From Tardiphaga sp051811025 (GTDB lineage Bacteria > Pseudomonadota > Alphaproteobacteria > Rhizobiales > Xanthobacteraceae): a DNA stretch of 64,000 nucleotides. The stretch covers positions 1,798,001-1,862,000 of the forward strand of contig NZ_JBPWQE010000001.1 in the NCBI RefSeq assembly GCF_051811025.1, read 5' to 3'. Under the pieces are notes generated by a model. It saw nothing but the letters and a program-made list of their open reading frames with translations, did not search any database and was not told the origin of the DNA. Shown here in pieces: positions 34,984 to 43,551 of the stretch (positions are counted from its first letter, which is position 1; every line of letters starts with the position of its first letter). Position numbers and translations under genes: made by a program.

Positions 34984-35811
34984 ATGAAGATCCGTGTTGG
35001 CTACGAGATGATCTATGATTTCCCGCAGCCGACGCCTGTGATGATCGTGATGGGCATGCATTTCACGCGTGCCTCCGACGTAGTGGTGCCGGACTATCTC
35101 ACGATAAATCCCTCAGTTCCGATCACGCCGTATCGCGATGGCTTTGGCAACTGGTGCAGCCGCATTGTTGCGCCGACGGGCCGTATCACGTTCAAAGCCG
35201 ACGGCATCGTCAACGATAGCGGCAAGCCGGATATCATCGTGCCGTCCGCCATGCAGCACGCAGTGGAGGATCTGCCGGCCGAGACGATCGTCTATCTGCT
35301 CGGCAGCCGTTACTGCGAGACGGATCGATTGTCGGACGTCGCCTGGCAGTTGTTCGAGAAGACTGTGCCTGGCTGGGCGCGCGTGCAGGCGATCTGCGAC
35401 TTCGTGCACAACCATATCCAGTTCGGTTACGAGCATGCACGCGCCACCAAGACCGCCTGGGACGCTTACAACGAGGGCAAGGGCGTGTGCCGGGACTATG
35501 CGCATCTGGCCATCACCTTCTGCCGCTGCATGAATATTCCGGCGCGCTACTGCACCGGCTATCTCGGTGACATCGGTATGCCGAAGCCATGGGCTGACGG
35601 CGATTTCGCCGGCTGGTTCGAAGCCTATATCGGCGGCCGCTGGTATACGTTTGACGCCCGCAACAACATCCCGCGCATCGGCCGTGTGTTGATCGCACAG
35701 GGCCGTGATGCGGCGGATGTGCCGATCACGCAAACTTTTGGGCCGAACACGCTGGTGAGTTTCAAGGTGTGGACCGACGAGATTGATGAAACCGCGCAAG
35801 CCGCCCACTGA
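34984..35811 (+). CDS. Transglutaminase-like protein with atypical histidine position
   Basis: 275 aa. MKIRVGYEMIYDFPQPTP is the beta-rich N-terminal domain; the core contains GKGVCRDYAHLA with the nucleophile cysteine. At the usual histidine block the sequence is DFAGWFEAYIGGRWYTFDARN, so the tryptophan and aspartate are present but the histidine before W is not. It may be a divergent peptidase or a binding protein. ATG 34984 is used; an ATG at 34978-region alternative adds three residues. It is not next to the Anbu locus. Confidence 0.85.
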   Translation: MKIRVGYEMIYDFPQPTPVMIVMGMHFTRASDVVVPDYLTINPSVPITPYRDGFGNWCSRIVAPTGRITFKADGIVNDSGKPDIIVPSAMQHAVEDLPAETIVYLLGSRYCETDRLSDVAWQLFEKTVPGWARVQAICDFVHNHIQFGYEHARATKTAWDAYNEGKGVCRDYAHLAITFCRCMNIPARYCTGYLGDIGMPKPWADGDFAGWFEAYIGGRWYTFDARNNIPRIGRVLIAQGRDAADVPITQTFGPNTLVSFKVWTDEIDETAQAAH

Positions 35812-35938
35812 TTTGCTTTGCCGGCTCTGTCGTACCTTTGCTTAAAGCCTGCATTTTCAGCAGCATGTGAACGGCCGGCAAGGAACCGGGCGCTCGGGCG
35901 AGAATTTCACCTGTCATAACTTCATAAGGACAGGACCG

Positions 35939-36292
35939 ATGGCAAACACTCTGACAAGCCTGACGACTGCCGTGGCGTTGATCGCGGGTTCCAGCGCTGC
36001 GGCTTTGGGCAGTGGCACGGACGCACAGCGCGAAGCCTGCACGCCCGATGCGTTTCGCCTCTGTACATCCGCGATGCCGGATGAGGGGCGCGTGGAGAAC
36101 TGCCTGCGCAACGCTGGCCCGCAATTGAGCCGCGCCTGTTACGATGTGTTCTATCCACGGATGGAAAACGACCAGGCTCGGATGGCGCACGGGCAAGCCC
36201 CGTCACGCGAACGCATGAAGCCATCGGCGGCGGATCGCATGCAGGCACCATCGATGCCGCAGATGCCGCCGACCGGCGGGGATGATGATTGA
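35939..36292 (+). CDS. Small secreted cysteine-containing protein, 117 aa
   Basis: ATG 35939 follows a strong AAGGACAGGA. Signal peptide LTTAVALIAGSSAAALG, then four cysteines (REACTPDAFRLC, ENCLRNAG, RACYDVF), which resemble a cysteine-rich repeat of small exported rhizobial proteins. The C-terminal third is rich in Met, Pro and Ser (MQAPSMPQMPP). The role is unknown. A terminator follows. Confidence 0.75.
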   Translation: MANTLTSLTTAVALIAGSSAAALGSGTDAQREACTPDAFRLCTSAMPDEGRVENCLRNAGPQLSRACYDVFYPRMENDQARMAHGQAPSRERMKPSAADRMQAPSMPQMPPTGGDDD

Positions 36293-36323
36293 GGCAGGCG
36301 AGATCAGGCCTCGCATAACAAGC

Positions 36324-36350
36324 AAAGGCGGTGCTGATTGCACCGCCTTT
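36324..36350. terminator. Rho-independent terminator
   Basis: AAAGGCGGTGC (36324-36334) pairs exactly with GCACCGCCTTT (36340-36350) over a TGATT loop, serving the gene ending at 36292 and possibly the SDR gene ending at 36389. Confidence 0.85.
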
Positions 36351-36388
36351 GACATATGTTGGATGGCCCGTTGAGCAGAACGCGTAGG

Positions 36389-37141
36389 TTACCTGAATCC
36401 GCCGGTAACGTGCAGCGTTTCGCCGGTCACGTAGGATGCCGCGTCGGAAGCCAGGAAGGCCACGACGGAGGCGATTTCCTCGACCTTGCCGATGCGCCCC
36501 ATCGGCGTGGCGGATTCAATCCACTTGCGCATGTCGCCTTCATGGAAGCCGGCTGACACCACGCCCTCGGTCGCGATCATGCCGGGATTGACGGCGTTGA
36601 CACGGATCTTGCGCGGCGCAAGCTCCTTCGCCAGTACCGATGTGATCGCATCGACCGAGGCCTTGGTCGCGGTGTAGACCGCCGAGCCCGGTGGGGTGAT
36701 GGTCGAGACGCCCGATGAGATGTTGATAATGCTGCCGCCATTGGCGTTGAAGTTTTTGGCCGCTTCCTGCGAGGCGAGGAGCAGCCCGAGCACGTTCAGA
36801 TCGAAATGCCTGTGAAAGTGTTCCGGCGTGATGCTGTCGAGAGGGGCGAATTCGTAGACGCCCGCATTGTTAACGAGAATGTCGATCGGCCCGAACGCCT
36901 TGACCGTCTCGGCCACCACGGATTTGGCGCCGTCCGGTTCGGCGAGATTGCCGTGCACGGCGACGGCCTTGCCGCCCTTGGCGGTGATCTTTGCGACGAC
37001 CTCGTCGGCGCCCTTTTTGCTCGATGCGTAATTGACGGCGACGGCAGCGCCCCCGGCGGCGAGCTGGATGGCGATTTCAGCGCCGATGCCCTTTGAGCCG
37101 CCGGTCACCAGCGCAACTTTGCCTTCGAATGTCTTGGTCAT
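36389..37141 (-). CDS. SDR family oxidoreductase (FabG-like)
   Basis: 250 aa classical short-chain dehydrogenase. The NAD(P)-binding TGGSKGIG is at 13-20, NNAG at 91-94, serine in ISSG at 142-143 and the YxxxK pair Y156/K160. The VNYASS block after beta-2 suggests NADPH preference. The substrate is unknown. It is divergent from an ArsR-type repressor across a shared operator, so it is probably de-repressed by the effector of that regulator. Confidence 0.92.
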   Translation of the reverse strand: MTKTFEGKVALVTGGSKGIGAEIAIQLAAGGAAVAVNYASSKKGADEVVAKITAKGGKAVAVHGNLAEPDGAKSVVAETVKAFGPIDILVNNAGVYEFAPLDSITPEHFHRHFDLNVLGLLLASQEAAKNFNANGGSIINISSGVSTITPPGSAVYTATKASVDAITSVLAKELAPRKIRVNAVNPGMIATEGVVSAGFHEGDMRKWIESATPMGRIGKVEEIASVVAFLASDAASYVTGETLHVTGGFR

Positions 37142-37168
37142 GGTCGTGATCCCTCTTGGATACTTCAG

Positions 37169-37189
37169 TAGTTCGGAAATATGGAACTA
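37169..37189. promoter_or_regulatory. Operator palindrome between SDR and ArsR genes
   Basis: TAGTTC (37169-37174) and GAACTA (37184-37189) are exact complements with a 9-base spacer. The site lies 28 bases upstream of the SDR start and 36 upstream of the ArsR start, as expected for a shared ArsR operator. Confidence 0.65.
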
Positions 37190-37224
37190 TTGAACCAACG
37201 CAAGGGGGCGCCTATATCTTTTTT

Positions 37225-37563
37225 ATGGTTCAGTTCGTTCACCCCGCGACCAAGGACATCACGCTGGCCGGCGTGCTCTCGGCGCTGGCTGATCCCATTC
37301 GGCTGCAGATCGTCCGGGGCTTGCTGCAGGAAAGCGGCTGTCTGTCCTGCACGGCGGCGTCGCCATGCCCGACCATCGCCAAGTCTACTTTGTCGAACCA
37401 TTTTCGGGTGCTGCGCGAGGCCGGCCTGATCCAGACAAGCAAAAAGGGCGTCGAGCATCAAAACGCGGTGCGGGCGGCCGATATCGAAGCGCGGTTTCCC
37501 GGGCTGCTGATGGCGATCCTGGCGTGCTCGGTGGACGGGGCAGATACGGTCGCGGTTGCCTGA
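37225..37563 (+). CDS. ArsR-family transcriptional regulator
   Basis: 112 aa winged-helix regulator: LADPIRLQIVRGLL, then STLSNHFRVLREAGLIQTSK recognition helix. Three cysteines (C39, C42, C48) precede the recognition helix and might sense thiol stress or a metal, though they are not the classic ELCVCDL box. ATG 37225 is used, since an in-frame earlier start at 37156 would overlap the operator. A purine-rich AAGGGGG at 37201 is rather far upstream for a ribosome-binding site. Confidence 0.88.
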   Translation: MVQFVHPATKDITLAGVLSALADPIRLQIVRGLLQESGCLSCTAASPCPTIAKSTLSNHFRVLREAGLIQTSKKGVEHQNAVRAADIEARFPGLLMAILACSVDGADTVAVA

Positions 37564-37636
37564 CACGAGCGAAGCGAGAGCTTGGTGCGATGGCGAGATT
37601 CCATGTGACTAGTACCTTAAATTTTGCAGAGCACGG

Positions 37637-37662
37637 CCCGCATGAGCGAAGCGATATGCGGG
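37637..37662. repeat. Short REP-like palindrome
   Basis: CCCGCAT (37637-37643) and ATGCGGG (37656-37662) flank GAGCGAAGCGAT. A related CGAGCGAAGCGAGAG lies just after the ArsR stop (37564-37580). It may act as a weak terminator between ArsR and the nuclease gene. Confidence 0.6.
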
Positions 37663-37723
37663 AGATTGCCTGACGCAACGAGACAATACCAGAACATGGG
37701 TCTGCTCATCCGGGCTAGGTCTG

Positions 37724-38695
37724 CTAGTCAAATATCGGTGCCACGTTGTGCCATTCCACCAAGGCGTCCATGTCGATCAAAGAAATTTTGCCGGACATGC
37801 CCGCTGACAGTTTCGCGTTTTCCGTGAATGTAGAAGTTGTAACGATGTAGCCTCGAAAGGCACCTTGTTCCTCAATCACGCCCTTGAACTGTTGAACGCT
37901 CGGACTGCCGACTTTGTTTTCACTGGCGTTGCGTTTGCATTGGACGACGATCAGACCATCGTTGTGGATCGCATAGCCATCTGCGCCGAAGTCATTCGTT
38001 GCTTTGGTCGTCCAAGCTTCAAGTCCTGAATTTAGAAAGAAACTCATTGTGTGCTGTTCGAATTTGAATGGATCCATCTCCAATAAATCTTGCCGAAGCT
38101 CCAAGTCCCTTTCGGGCATTGGATAGCGAACCGGGTCCGCTGGTTGCTGCTTCATGGCAGCTTTCATTTCGGCGCTTGTCCGACGTAGGCGCTCATCCTT
38201 GATGATGATGTCGATAATATCAGCGATGTGCGGCCGGGCTTCGGGGTTTGTGACAACAGCCTCGATGATCGAGGTGATGCCCGCTGCGCCCAAAAATATC
38301 AGCAGTAAAACGGGAACGCCAAGCGCGCCACCAAATGCCGCGATGCCCGCGCCTTGCCCACCGACCAGAGGAAGAGCAGCCAGCGTCGCCGGCAAGGCTA
38401 TCTTCAACGATAGCGGTAGGTTTGACTTTCGGTAGTTTGCAACAGCTTCAGAAACGCTGCCCGCAACCGCCTTGATCGCGGTGCGGGAGTTGATGAGTTC
38501 GTTGAGCTTGCGAAATTTATCGACGGAGTGGAGGTCACTGGCGATAATATCGCGGGACTGCCCGAGCCACTGGACGGCGAGCGCGCGGTCATCAGCCCGG
38601 GTCGAATGCCTGATGGCTGACGCAAAAACACCGACAAGCCACTTCCGGATGCCTTCTCTGACTGTGCCGAACATCTTTGCTCGTCGCTGTAGCAT
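37724..38695 (-). CDS. Membrane-anchored Mrr-like restriction endonuclease domain protein
   Basis: 323 aa. Residues 97-113 and 117-147 are hydrophobic, glycine-rich helices. From about 205 a PD-(D/E)xK nuclease of the Mrr type follows: E213 (FKFEQHTMSFF), D239 (DFGADGYAI) and Q252/K254 (VVQCKR), then VQQFKGV and GYIVTTSTFTENA. Mrr domains cut modified or foreign DNA. The gene has no methylase or helicase partner, and its DNA is visibly poorer in GC than its surroundings. ATG 38695 is used; ATG 38674 is possible. Confidence 0.82.
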   Translation of the reverse strand: MLQRRAKMFGTVREGIRKWLVGVFASAIRHSTRADDRALAVQWLGQSRDIIASDLHSVDKFRKLNELINSRTAIKAVAGSVSEAVANYRKSNLPLSLKIALPATLAALPLVGGQGAGIAAFGGALGVPVLLLIFLGAAGITSIIEAVVTNPEARPHIADIIDIIIKDERLRRTSAEMKAAMKQQPADPVRYPMPERDLELRQDLLEMDPFKFEQHTMSFFLNSGLEAWTTKATNDFGADGYAIHNDGLIVVQCKRNASENKVGSPSVQQFKGVIEEQGAFRGYIVTTSTFTENAKLSAGMSGKISLIDMDALVEWHNVAPIFD

Positions 38696-38807
38696 CTATC
38701 GTTACGCGCTATCTTAGCTAAATAGCATTAGTAGTAATTCTGTAGAAAGCAACCTTGGCGAATTTTCTTTGATTTTGCGGGGCTCATCTGAATTGCGCCC
38801 AAACAAA

Positions 38808-38831
38808 AACCCCGGCATCGCTGCCGGGGTT
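38808..38831 (-). terminator. Terminator of groESL
   Basis: AACCCCGGCA (38808-38817) pairs with TGCCGGGGTT (38822-38831). On the minus strand the stem is followed by TTTTTGTTT, directly downstream of groEL. Confidence 0.9.
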
Positions 38832-38865
38832 CTGCATTTGATAGTTTGCTTGAACAGCGCTGGAC

Positions 38866-40506
38866 TTAGAAGTCCATGCCGCCCATGCCGCCGCCCGGAG
38901 GCATGCCGCCGCCTGCGCCGCCCTTCTTGGGCAGCTCGGCAACCATGGCTTCCGTGGTGATCAGGAGGCCGGCAACTGAAGCTGCGTTCTGGATCGCTGC
39001 ACGGACAACCTTGGTCGGATCGATAATGCCCTTCTTGAGCATGTCGCCGTAGGTGCCGGTCTGCGAGTCGAAGCCGTAGCTGTAGGTCGCGGTCTCGAGG
39101 ACCTTGCCGACGATGACCGAACCGTCTTCGCCTGCGTTGATGGCGATCTGGCGAGCCGGAGCCGACAGGGCCTTGCGGACGATCTCGACGCCGGTCTTCT
39201 GATCGTCGTTCGCGGTCTTGATCTTCTTCAGCTGTTCCGAAGCGCGGAGCAGAGCGACGCCGCCGCCGGGGACGATGCCTTCTTCAACCGCAGCGCGGGT
39301 CGCATGCATCGCGTCATCAACGCGGTCCTTGCGCTCCTTCACTTCGACTTCGGTCGCGCCGCCGACGCGGATGACAGCAACGCCGCCAGCCAGCTTGGCG
39401 AGACGCTCCTGCAGCTTCTCACGGTCGTAGTCCGAAGTGGTTTCTTCGATCTGCGCCTTGATCTGCGCCACGCGTGCTTCGATGTCGGCCTTCTTGCCGG
39501 CGCCGTTCACGATGGTGGAGTTTTCCTTGTCGATCATCACCTTCTTGGCGCGACCGAGCATGGCGAGCGTGACGTTCTCGAGCTTGATGCCGAGATCTTC
39601 CGAGATCGCCTGGCCGCCGGTCAGGATCGCGATGTCCTGCAGCATGGCCTTGCGGCGATCGCCGAAGCCCGGAGCCTTGACGGCAGCGACCTTGAGGCCG
39701 CCACGCAGGCGGTTGACGACGAGGGTGGCGAGAGCTTCGCCTTCGACGTCTTCCGCGACGATGACGAGCGGCTTGCCGGTCTGCACGACGGCTTCGAGCA
39801 GCGGCAGCATCTCGTTCAGCGAGGAGAGCTTCTTCTCGTTGATCAGGATGTAGGCATCGTCGAATTCAACGCGCATCTTGTCGGCGTTGGTGACGAAGTA
39901 GGGCGAGATGTAGCCGCGGTCGAACTGCATGCCTTCGACGACGTCGAGTTCGGTTTCGAGCGACTTGGCTTCTTCAACCGTGATGACGCCCTCGTTGCCG
40001 ACCTTCTTCATCGCGTCGGCGAGGAACTTGCCGATTTCTGCGTCGCCGTTCGCCGAGATCGTGCCGACCTGGGCGATTTCGTCGTTCGAGGTGACCTTCT
40101 TGGAGTTCTTGACGAGGTCAGCAACCACGGCTTCCACAGCCAGGTCGATGCCGCGCTTCAGATCCATCGGGTTCATGCCGGCAGCAACCGACTTGGCGCC
40201 TTCACGGACGATCGCCTGGGCGAGCACGGTAGCCGTGGTGGTGCCGTCGCCGGCTGCGTCGGCCGACTTCGAGGCCACTTCGCGCACCATCTGGGCGCCC
40301 ATGTTCTCGAACTTGTCGTCGAGCTCGATTTCCTTGGCGACGGTGACGCCGTCCTTGGTGATGCGGGGCGCGCCGAACGACTTGTCGATGACGACGTTGC
40401 GGCCCTTCGGACCGAGCGTCACCTTCACGGCGTTGGCGAGAATGTCGACGCCGCGCAGCATCTTGTCGCGGGCATCAACGCCGAATTTCACTTCTTTAGC
40501 TGACAT
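38866..40506 (-). CDS. groL: Chaperonin GroEL
   Basis: 546 aa, full length with the Gly/Met-rich C-terminal tail GGMGGMDF. The ATP-binding DGTTTATVLAQAI and the classic LGPKGRNVVIDKS are present. It forms the 14-mer folding chamber closed by GroES. It is 40 bases after groES in the same operon, under the CIRCE element at 40993. Alphaproteobacteria of this group usually carry several groESL copies; this one has the HrcA-regulated type of promoter. Confidence 0.98.
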   Translation of the reverse strand: MSAKEVKFGVDARDKMLRGVDILANAVKVTLGPKGRNVVIDKSFGAPRITKDGVTVAKEIELDDKFENMGAQMVREVASKSADAAGDGTTTATVLAQAIVREGAKSVAAGMNPMDLKRGIDLAVEAVVADLVKNSKKVTSNDEIAQVGTISANGDAEIGKFLADAMKKVGNEGVITVEEAKSLETELDVVEGMQFDRGYISPYFVTNADKMRVEFDDAYILINEKKLSSLNEMLPLLEAVVQTGKPLVIVAEDVEGEALATLVVNRLRGGLKVAAVKAPGFGDRRKAMLQDIAILTGGQAISEDLGIKLENVTLAMLGRAKKVMIDKENSTIVNGAGKKADIEARVAQIKAQIEETTSDYDREKLQERLAKLAGGVAVIRVGGATEVEVKERKDRVDDAMHATRAAVEEGIVPGGGVALLRASEQLKKIKTANDDQKTGVEIVRKALSAPARQIAINAGEDGSVIVGKVLETATYSYGFDSQTGTYGDMLKKGIIDPTKVVRAAIQNAASVAGLLITTEAMVAELPKKGGAGGGMPPGGGMGGMDF

Positions 40507-40546
40507 GTTTTGCTTCCTTGAAAATCAGGATGGGTGGGAAAGGCGC

Positions 40547-40864
40547 TTAAGCGGCCTTCTTCTTGGCGGGAGCGGCACCTTCGAGGACGCCCATGATGTC
40601 GCTTTCCTTCATGATCAGCAGGTCCTGACCGTCGATCTTGACCTCGGTGCCCGACCACTTGCCGAACAGCACGCGCTCGCCGACCTTCAGATCGATCGGG
40701 ATCAGCTTGCCGGCTTCGTCGCGGCCGCCCGGGCCGACGGAGACGATCTCGCCCTGGGAGGGCTTCTCTTTGGCGCTATCCGGAATGATGATGCCGCCAG
40801 CGGACTTCTCTTCGGCGTCGATACGCTTGACCACAACGCGATCGTGAAGCGGACGGAATTTCAT
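40547..40864 (-). CDS. groES: Co-chaperonin GroES
   Basis: 105 aa. The start MKFRPLHDRVVVKRIDAEEK, the mobile loop SAGGIIIPDSAKEKP and GKWSGTEVKIDG are standard GroES. It caps GroEL. It is the first gene of the operon, with a 129-base leader to the CIRCE element. Confidence 0.98.
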   Translation of the reverse strand: MKFRPLHDRVVVKRIDAEEKSAGGIIIPDSAKEKPSQGEIVSVGPGGRDEAGKLIPIDLKVGERVLFGKWSGTEVKIDGQDLLIMKESDIMGVLEGAAPAKKKAA

Positions 40865-40992
40865 GCAGTCCTCCTAAGTTTCTGTAGATGCTTGAGAAAT
40901 TTAAATTGGCAGTCTGAGCCAACAAGTGCCAGCGCAGCTGGTCCGGACATAGGCCGAACGTTCCCCACCGGCAAGGGTCTGTACCAAATATT

Positions 40993-41019
40993 TTGGCACT
41001 CAAATATGACGGGTGCCAG
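40993..41019. promoter_or_regulatory. CIRCE element (HrcA operator) upstream of groESL
   Basis: TTGGCACTC at 40993-41001, a 9-base spacer and GGGTGCCAG at 41011-41019 match TTAGCACTC-N9-GAGTGCTAA with a few changes. The rest of the 40865-41283 spacer holds the groES leader and the upstream region of usg; no gene is seen there. HrcA is not encoded in this window. Confidence 0.85.
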
Positions 41020-41283
41020 AATTGGTTAAGACCCTCCGATACCGGTTCTTGAATCCGTTAGCATCCACGGTAAGTGGCTGCTAACACTCGGCTTTCAATA
41101 CATTATTAAACTTTTAAGCTTGTGATGAAGACGTTGCTTGCGTCACATTTCATGCATCGTGTTGTCATGGGCGAAGTGGAAGCCGGTTCGCTGCAGTCAG
41201 CACGGTCACAGGAGAGCAGAGCGAAGTTCGACGTCAAACCGGAATCCACTTAGCCGAATGCGCTCTGTCCATGGAGGTTGAAC

Positions 41284-41568
41284 ATGGTCTCGAGAAATGC
41301 AGCTTCTGACGATTTCAGGAAGCAGGTGCTTGGCTACGGACTGACGACGGCGCAGATTCTCTATCGCATGCCCGACCACCCCTCGCTGCTGCAAACATAT
41401 GTCTGGCAGAACTACGATCTGTTTCCGAAGTTTCCGGCGCTGAAGGATTTCCTGGATTTTTGGCAAGAGAAGCTCGATGGCCCATTATTCGCGGTGACCG
41501 TCGCGCATTCCAAACTGATCAAGCCGGCCGAGCTTCGTGCCGTGGATGGCGTCTTCCGGTTGCACTAG
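41284..41568 (+). CDS. usg: Usg family protein
   Basis: 94 aa. The pattern YGLTTAQILYRMPDHPSLLQ followed by YVWQNYDLFPKFPALKDFL is the PF06233 Usg family, found almost only in Alphaproteobacteria. The name comes from a gene near trpF; the role is unknown. ATG 41284 follows GAGG at 41274-41277; a TTG at 41278 is in frame. Confidence 0.9.
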   Translation: MVSRNAASDDFRKQVLGYGLTTAQILYRMPDHPSLLQTYVWQNYDLFPKFPALKDFLDFWQEKLDGPLFAVTVAHSKLIKPAELRAVDGVFRLH

Positions 41569-41675
41569 TCCGCGCCTCTCAACGCGCCGGATGAATTGCC
41601 GCTGTGCTGAACTACAGCTAGGTTCCCACACGCGCTGGCCGCTTGTTTGGCATTGCGCCGGGTGGGAAACACGAC

Positions 41676-42218
41676 ATGGCGAAGCTGAAGCGAACGTCAA
41701 AGAGCGCGGCGAAAACGGCTGCGACGAAGAAGTCTGCGACACGGGCGGTGGCGAAAGCGGCAAAGACATCACCTGCCAGTAAGCCGGCAAAGCCGAGCGC
41801 GAAGAGTGTCGCCGCGAAGCCCGGCTCGCGCCGCAAGCAGCGCGTTGCGATCAGTCACTATCAGGAAGAAGCATTTCTCGGCGATGGCCTGCGTGCCTAC
41901 GCGAAGTATCGCGATCTCGGCGTCGCCGCTGCGACCGGCGGTTTGGCGCACGCGCATGTCATCCGGCTGATCGGACCTTGCGATCCGAAAGAGGTCTCCA
42001 AGCTGCACTATCACGATGCCGAGTTTCAGCTGGTCTATGTGCTGAACGGCTGGGTGAAGGCCTATATGGAAGGCGAGGGCGAGATGACCATGCGTCAGGG
42101 GTCATGCTGGACCCAGCCGCCGCGCATCAGGCATCTGATCCGCGATTACTCCGACAATTGCGAACTGCTCGAAGTGATCCTTCCGGCGGAGTTCAAGACC
42201 GTCGAGGTCAAGGGCTAA
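41676..42218 (+). CDS. Cupin-domain protein with Lys/Ala-rich histone H1-like N-terminal tail
   Basis: 180 aa. Residues 1 to about 58 are a basic tail of K, A, S, T and P (KSAAKTAATKKSATRAVAKA and similar), like H1-type nucleoid proteins. The rest is a cupin: KLHYHDAEFQLVYVLNGWVKA, then PPRIRHLIRD, with metal-type His residues. The tail may bind DNA or RNA, or anchor to acidic partners. ATG 41676 follows GGTGGGAAAC. It converges with the NupC-type gene, 4 bases apart. Confidence 0.82.
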   Translation: MAKLKRTSKSAAKTAATKKSATRAVAKAAKTSPASKPAKPSAKSVAAKPGSRRKQRVAISHYQEEAFLGDGLRAYAKYRDLGVAAATGGLAHAHVIRLIGPCDPKEVSKLHYHDAEFQLVYVLNGWVKAYMEGEGEMTMRQGSCWTQPPRIRHLIRDYSDNCELLEVILPAEFKTVEVKG

Positions 42219-42222
42219 TGAA

Positions 42223-43473
42223 TTAGTTCAGCATGCCGACGATCGCGCCCATCAGGCAGGTCGTCAGCGTCCCCGAGACGATCGACTTCACACCGAGCGC
42301 GTTGATTTCGTTACGACGTTCCGGGGCCATCGTGCCCAGGCCTCCGATCATAATTCCGAGGCTGGCAAAATTTGCAAATCCGCACAGCGCATAAAGCATG
42401 ATGAGGCGCGAGCGCGCATCCAGCGCGTCGGGACCGAGCTTCGCCAATTGAACATAGGCGATCAACTCGTTGAGGATCGTCTTGACGCCCATCAGCGAGC
42501 CCGCGGTCAGCGCCTGGTCCCACGGCAGGCCCATCAGCCAGCATATCGGTGCCATCAGGTAACCCAGCATCCGCTGGACCGAGATCGGCGTTCCTCCGAT
42601 CGTCGGCATCATCATGAGGATGGCGTTCATGAGATACATCAGCGCCACGAAGACCAGCAGCAGGGCGATGATGTTGACGAGCAGTTCGATGCCTGCACTC
42701 GTGCCCTTGACGATCGCATCTATCGTGCTCGTGGCCGATGCGTCCGGATTGGCGAGCAATCCACCGGTGCGGCGATCCTCCGTCTCAGGCACCATGATCA
42801 GGCTGACGAGGATCGCAGCTGGCGCCGAGAGCACAGAAGCAATCACGAAATGCGCCGACGCATCGGGGATCAGCGGCGCCATGAAAGTGGCGTAGAGCAC
42901 AAGCACGGTGCCCGCGATCCCCGCCATGCCGCCCGTCATCACCAGAAACAGTTCGCTGCGCGTGAGCTGCGCGAGGTACGGGCGAATAAACAACGGGGCC
43001 TCGACCATGCCCAGAAAGATATTCGCGGCCGTTGACAGCCCGACCGCGCCGCCGATGCCGAGTGTGCGTTCGAGCAGCCAGGCCATGCCGCGCACGATCG
43101 GCGGCAGGATACGCCAGTAGAATAACAGGCTGGTCAGCACGCTGATGACCAGCACCACGGGGAGTGCTTGCAGCGCAAGCACGAAATCCGCGCCGGGATT
43201 CTTGAGGTCGAACGGCAATGCGCCGCCGCCGAGATAGCCGAACACGAAGGAGGTTCCGGCGCGCGACGCTGCGGCGATAGTACTGACAGCATCGTTGATG
43301 CCGCTGAAGGCGCGGGTAACGACGGGAAGCTTCAGCAGGACTGCGGCAGTGACGATTGTCAATGCGAGACCGATCGCGGCCTGTCTCGGCGACACCTTGC
43401 TGCGGTTTTCACCGAGCGCCCAGGCGATCCCCAAAAGCGCGATGACGCCGAACGCCGATTGTAGCTGAAGCAT
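42223..43473 (-). CDS. Concentrative nucleoside transporter (NupC/CNT family)
   Basis: 416 aa with about ten transmembrane helices. The family blocks FGYLGGGALPF, GMVEAPLFIRPYL and GSLMGVKTILNELIAY are present. It imports nucleosides by symport with protons or sodium. ATG 43473 is used. No nucleosidase gene lies beside it; xanthine phosphoribosyltransferase is 7 kb away. Confidence 0.93.
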   Translation of the reverse strand: MLQLQSAFGVIALLGIAWALGENRSKVSPRQAAIGLALTIVTAAVLLKLPVVTRAFSGINDAVSTIAAASRAGTSFVFGYLGGGALPFDLKNPGADFVLALQALPVVLVISVLTSLLFYWRILPPIVRGMAWLLERTLGIGGAVGLSTAANIFLGMVEAPLFIRPYLAQLTRSELFLVMTGGMAGIAGTVLVLYATFMAPLIPDASAHFVIASVLSAPAAILVSLIMVPETEDRRTGGLLANPDASATSTIDAIVKGTSAGIELLVNIIALLLVFVALMYLMNAILMMMPTIGGTPISVQRMLGYLMAPICWLMGLPWDQALTAGSLMGVKTILNELIAYVQLAKLGPDALDARSRLIMLYALCGFANFASLGIMIGGLGTMAPERRNEINALGVKSIVSGTLTTCLMGAIVGMLN

Positions 43474-43551
43474 AAATCCCCCGAAGCCGCGGCGATGATG
43501 CCGCGGCCCCCCATGTCATGCAATCGCAATGCCGCTAAGACGGGTTACGTT

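Noticed and set aside
39304..40503. Long open frame of about 400 codons opposite groEL
   Set aside because: It is antisense to a complete, certain groEL and has the composition expected from GC-rich codon bias on the other strand.
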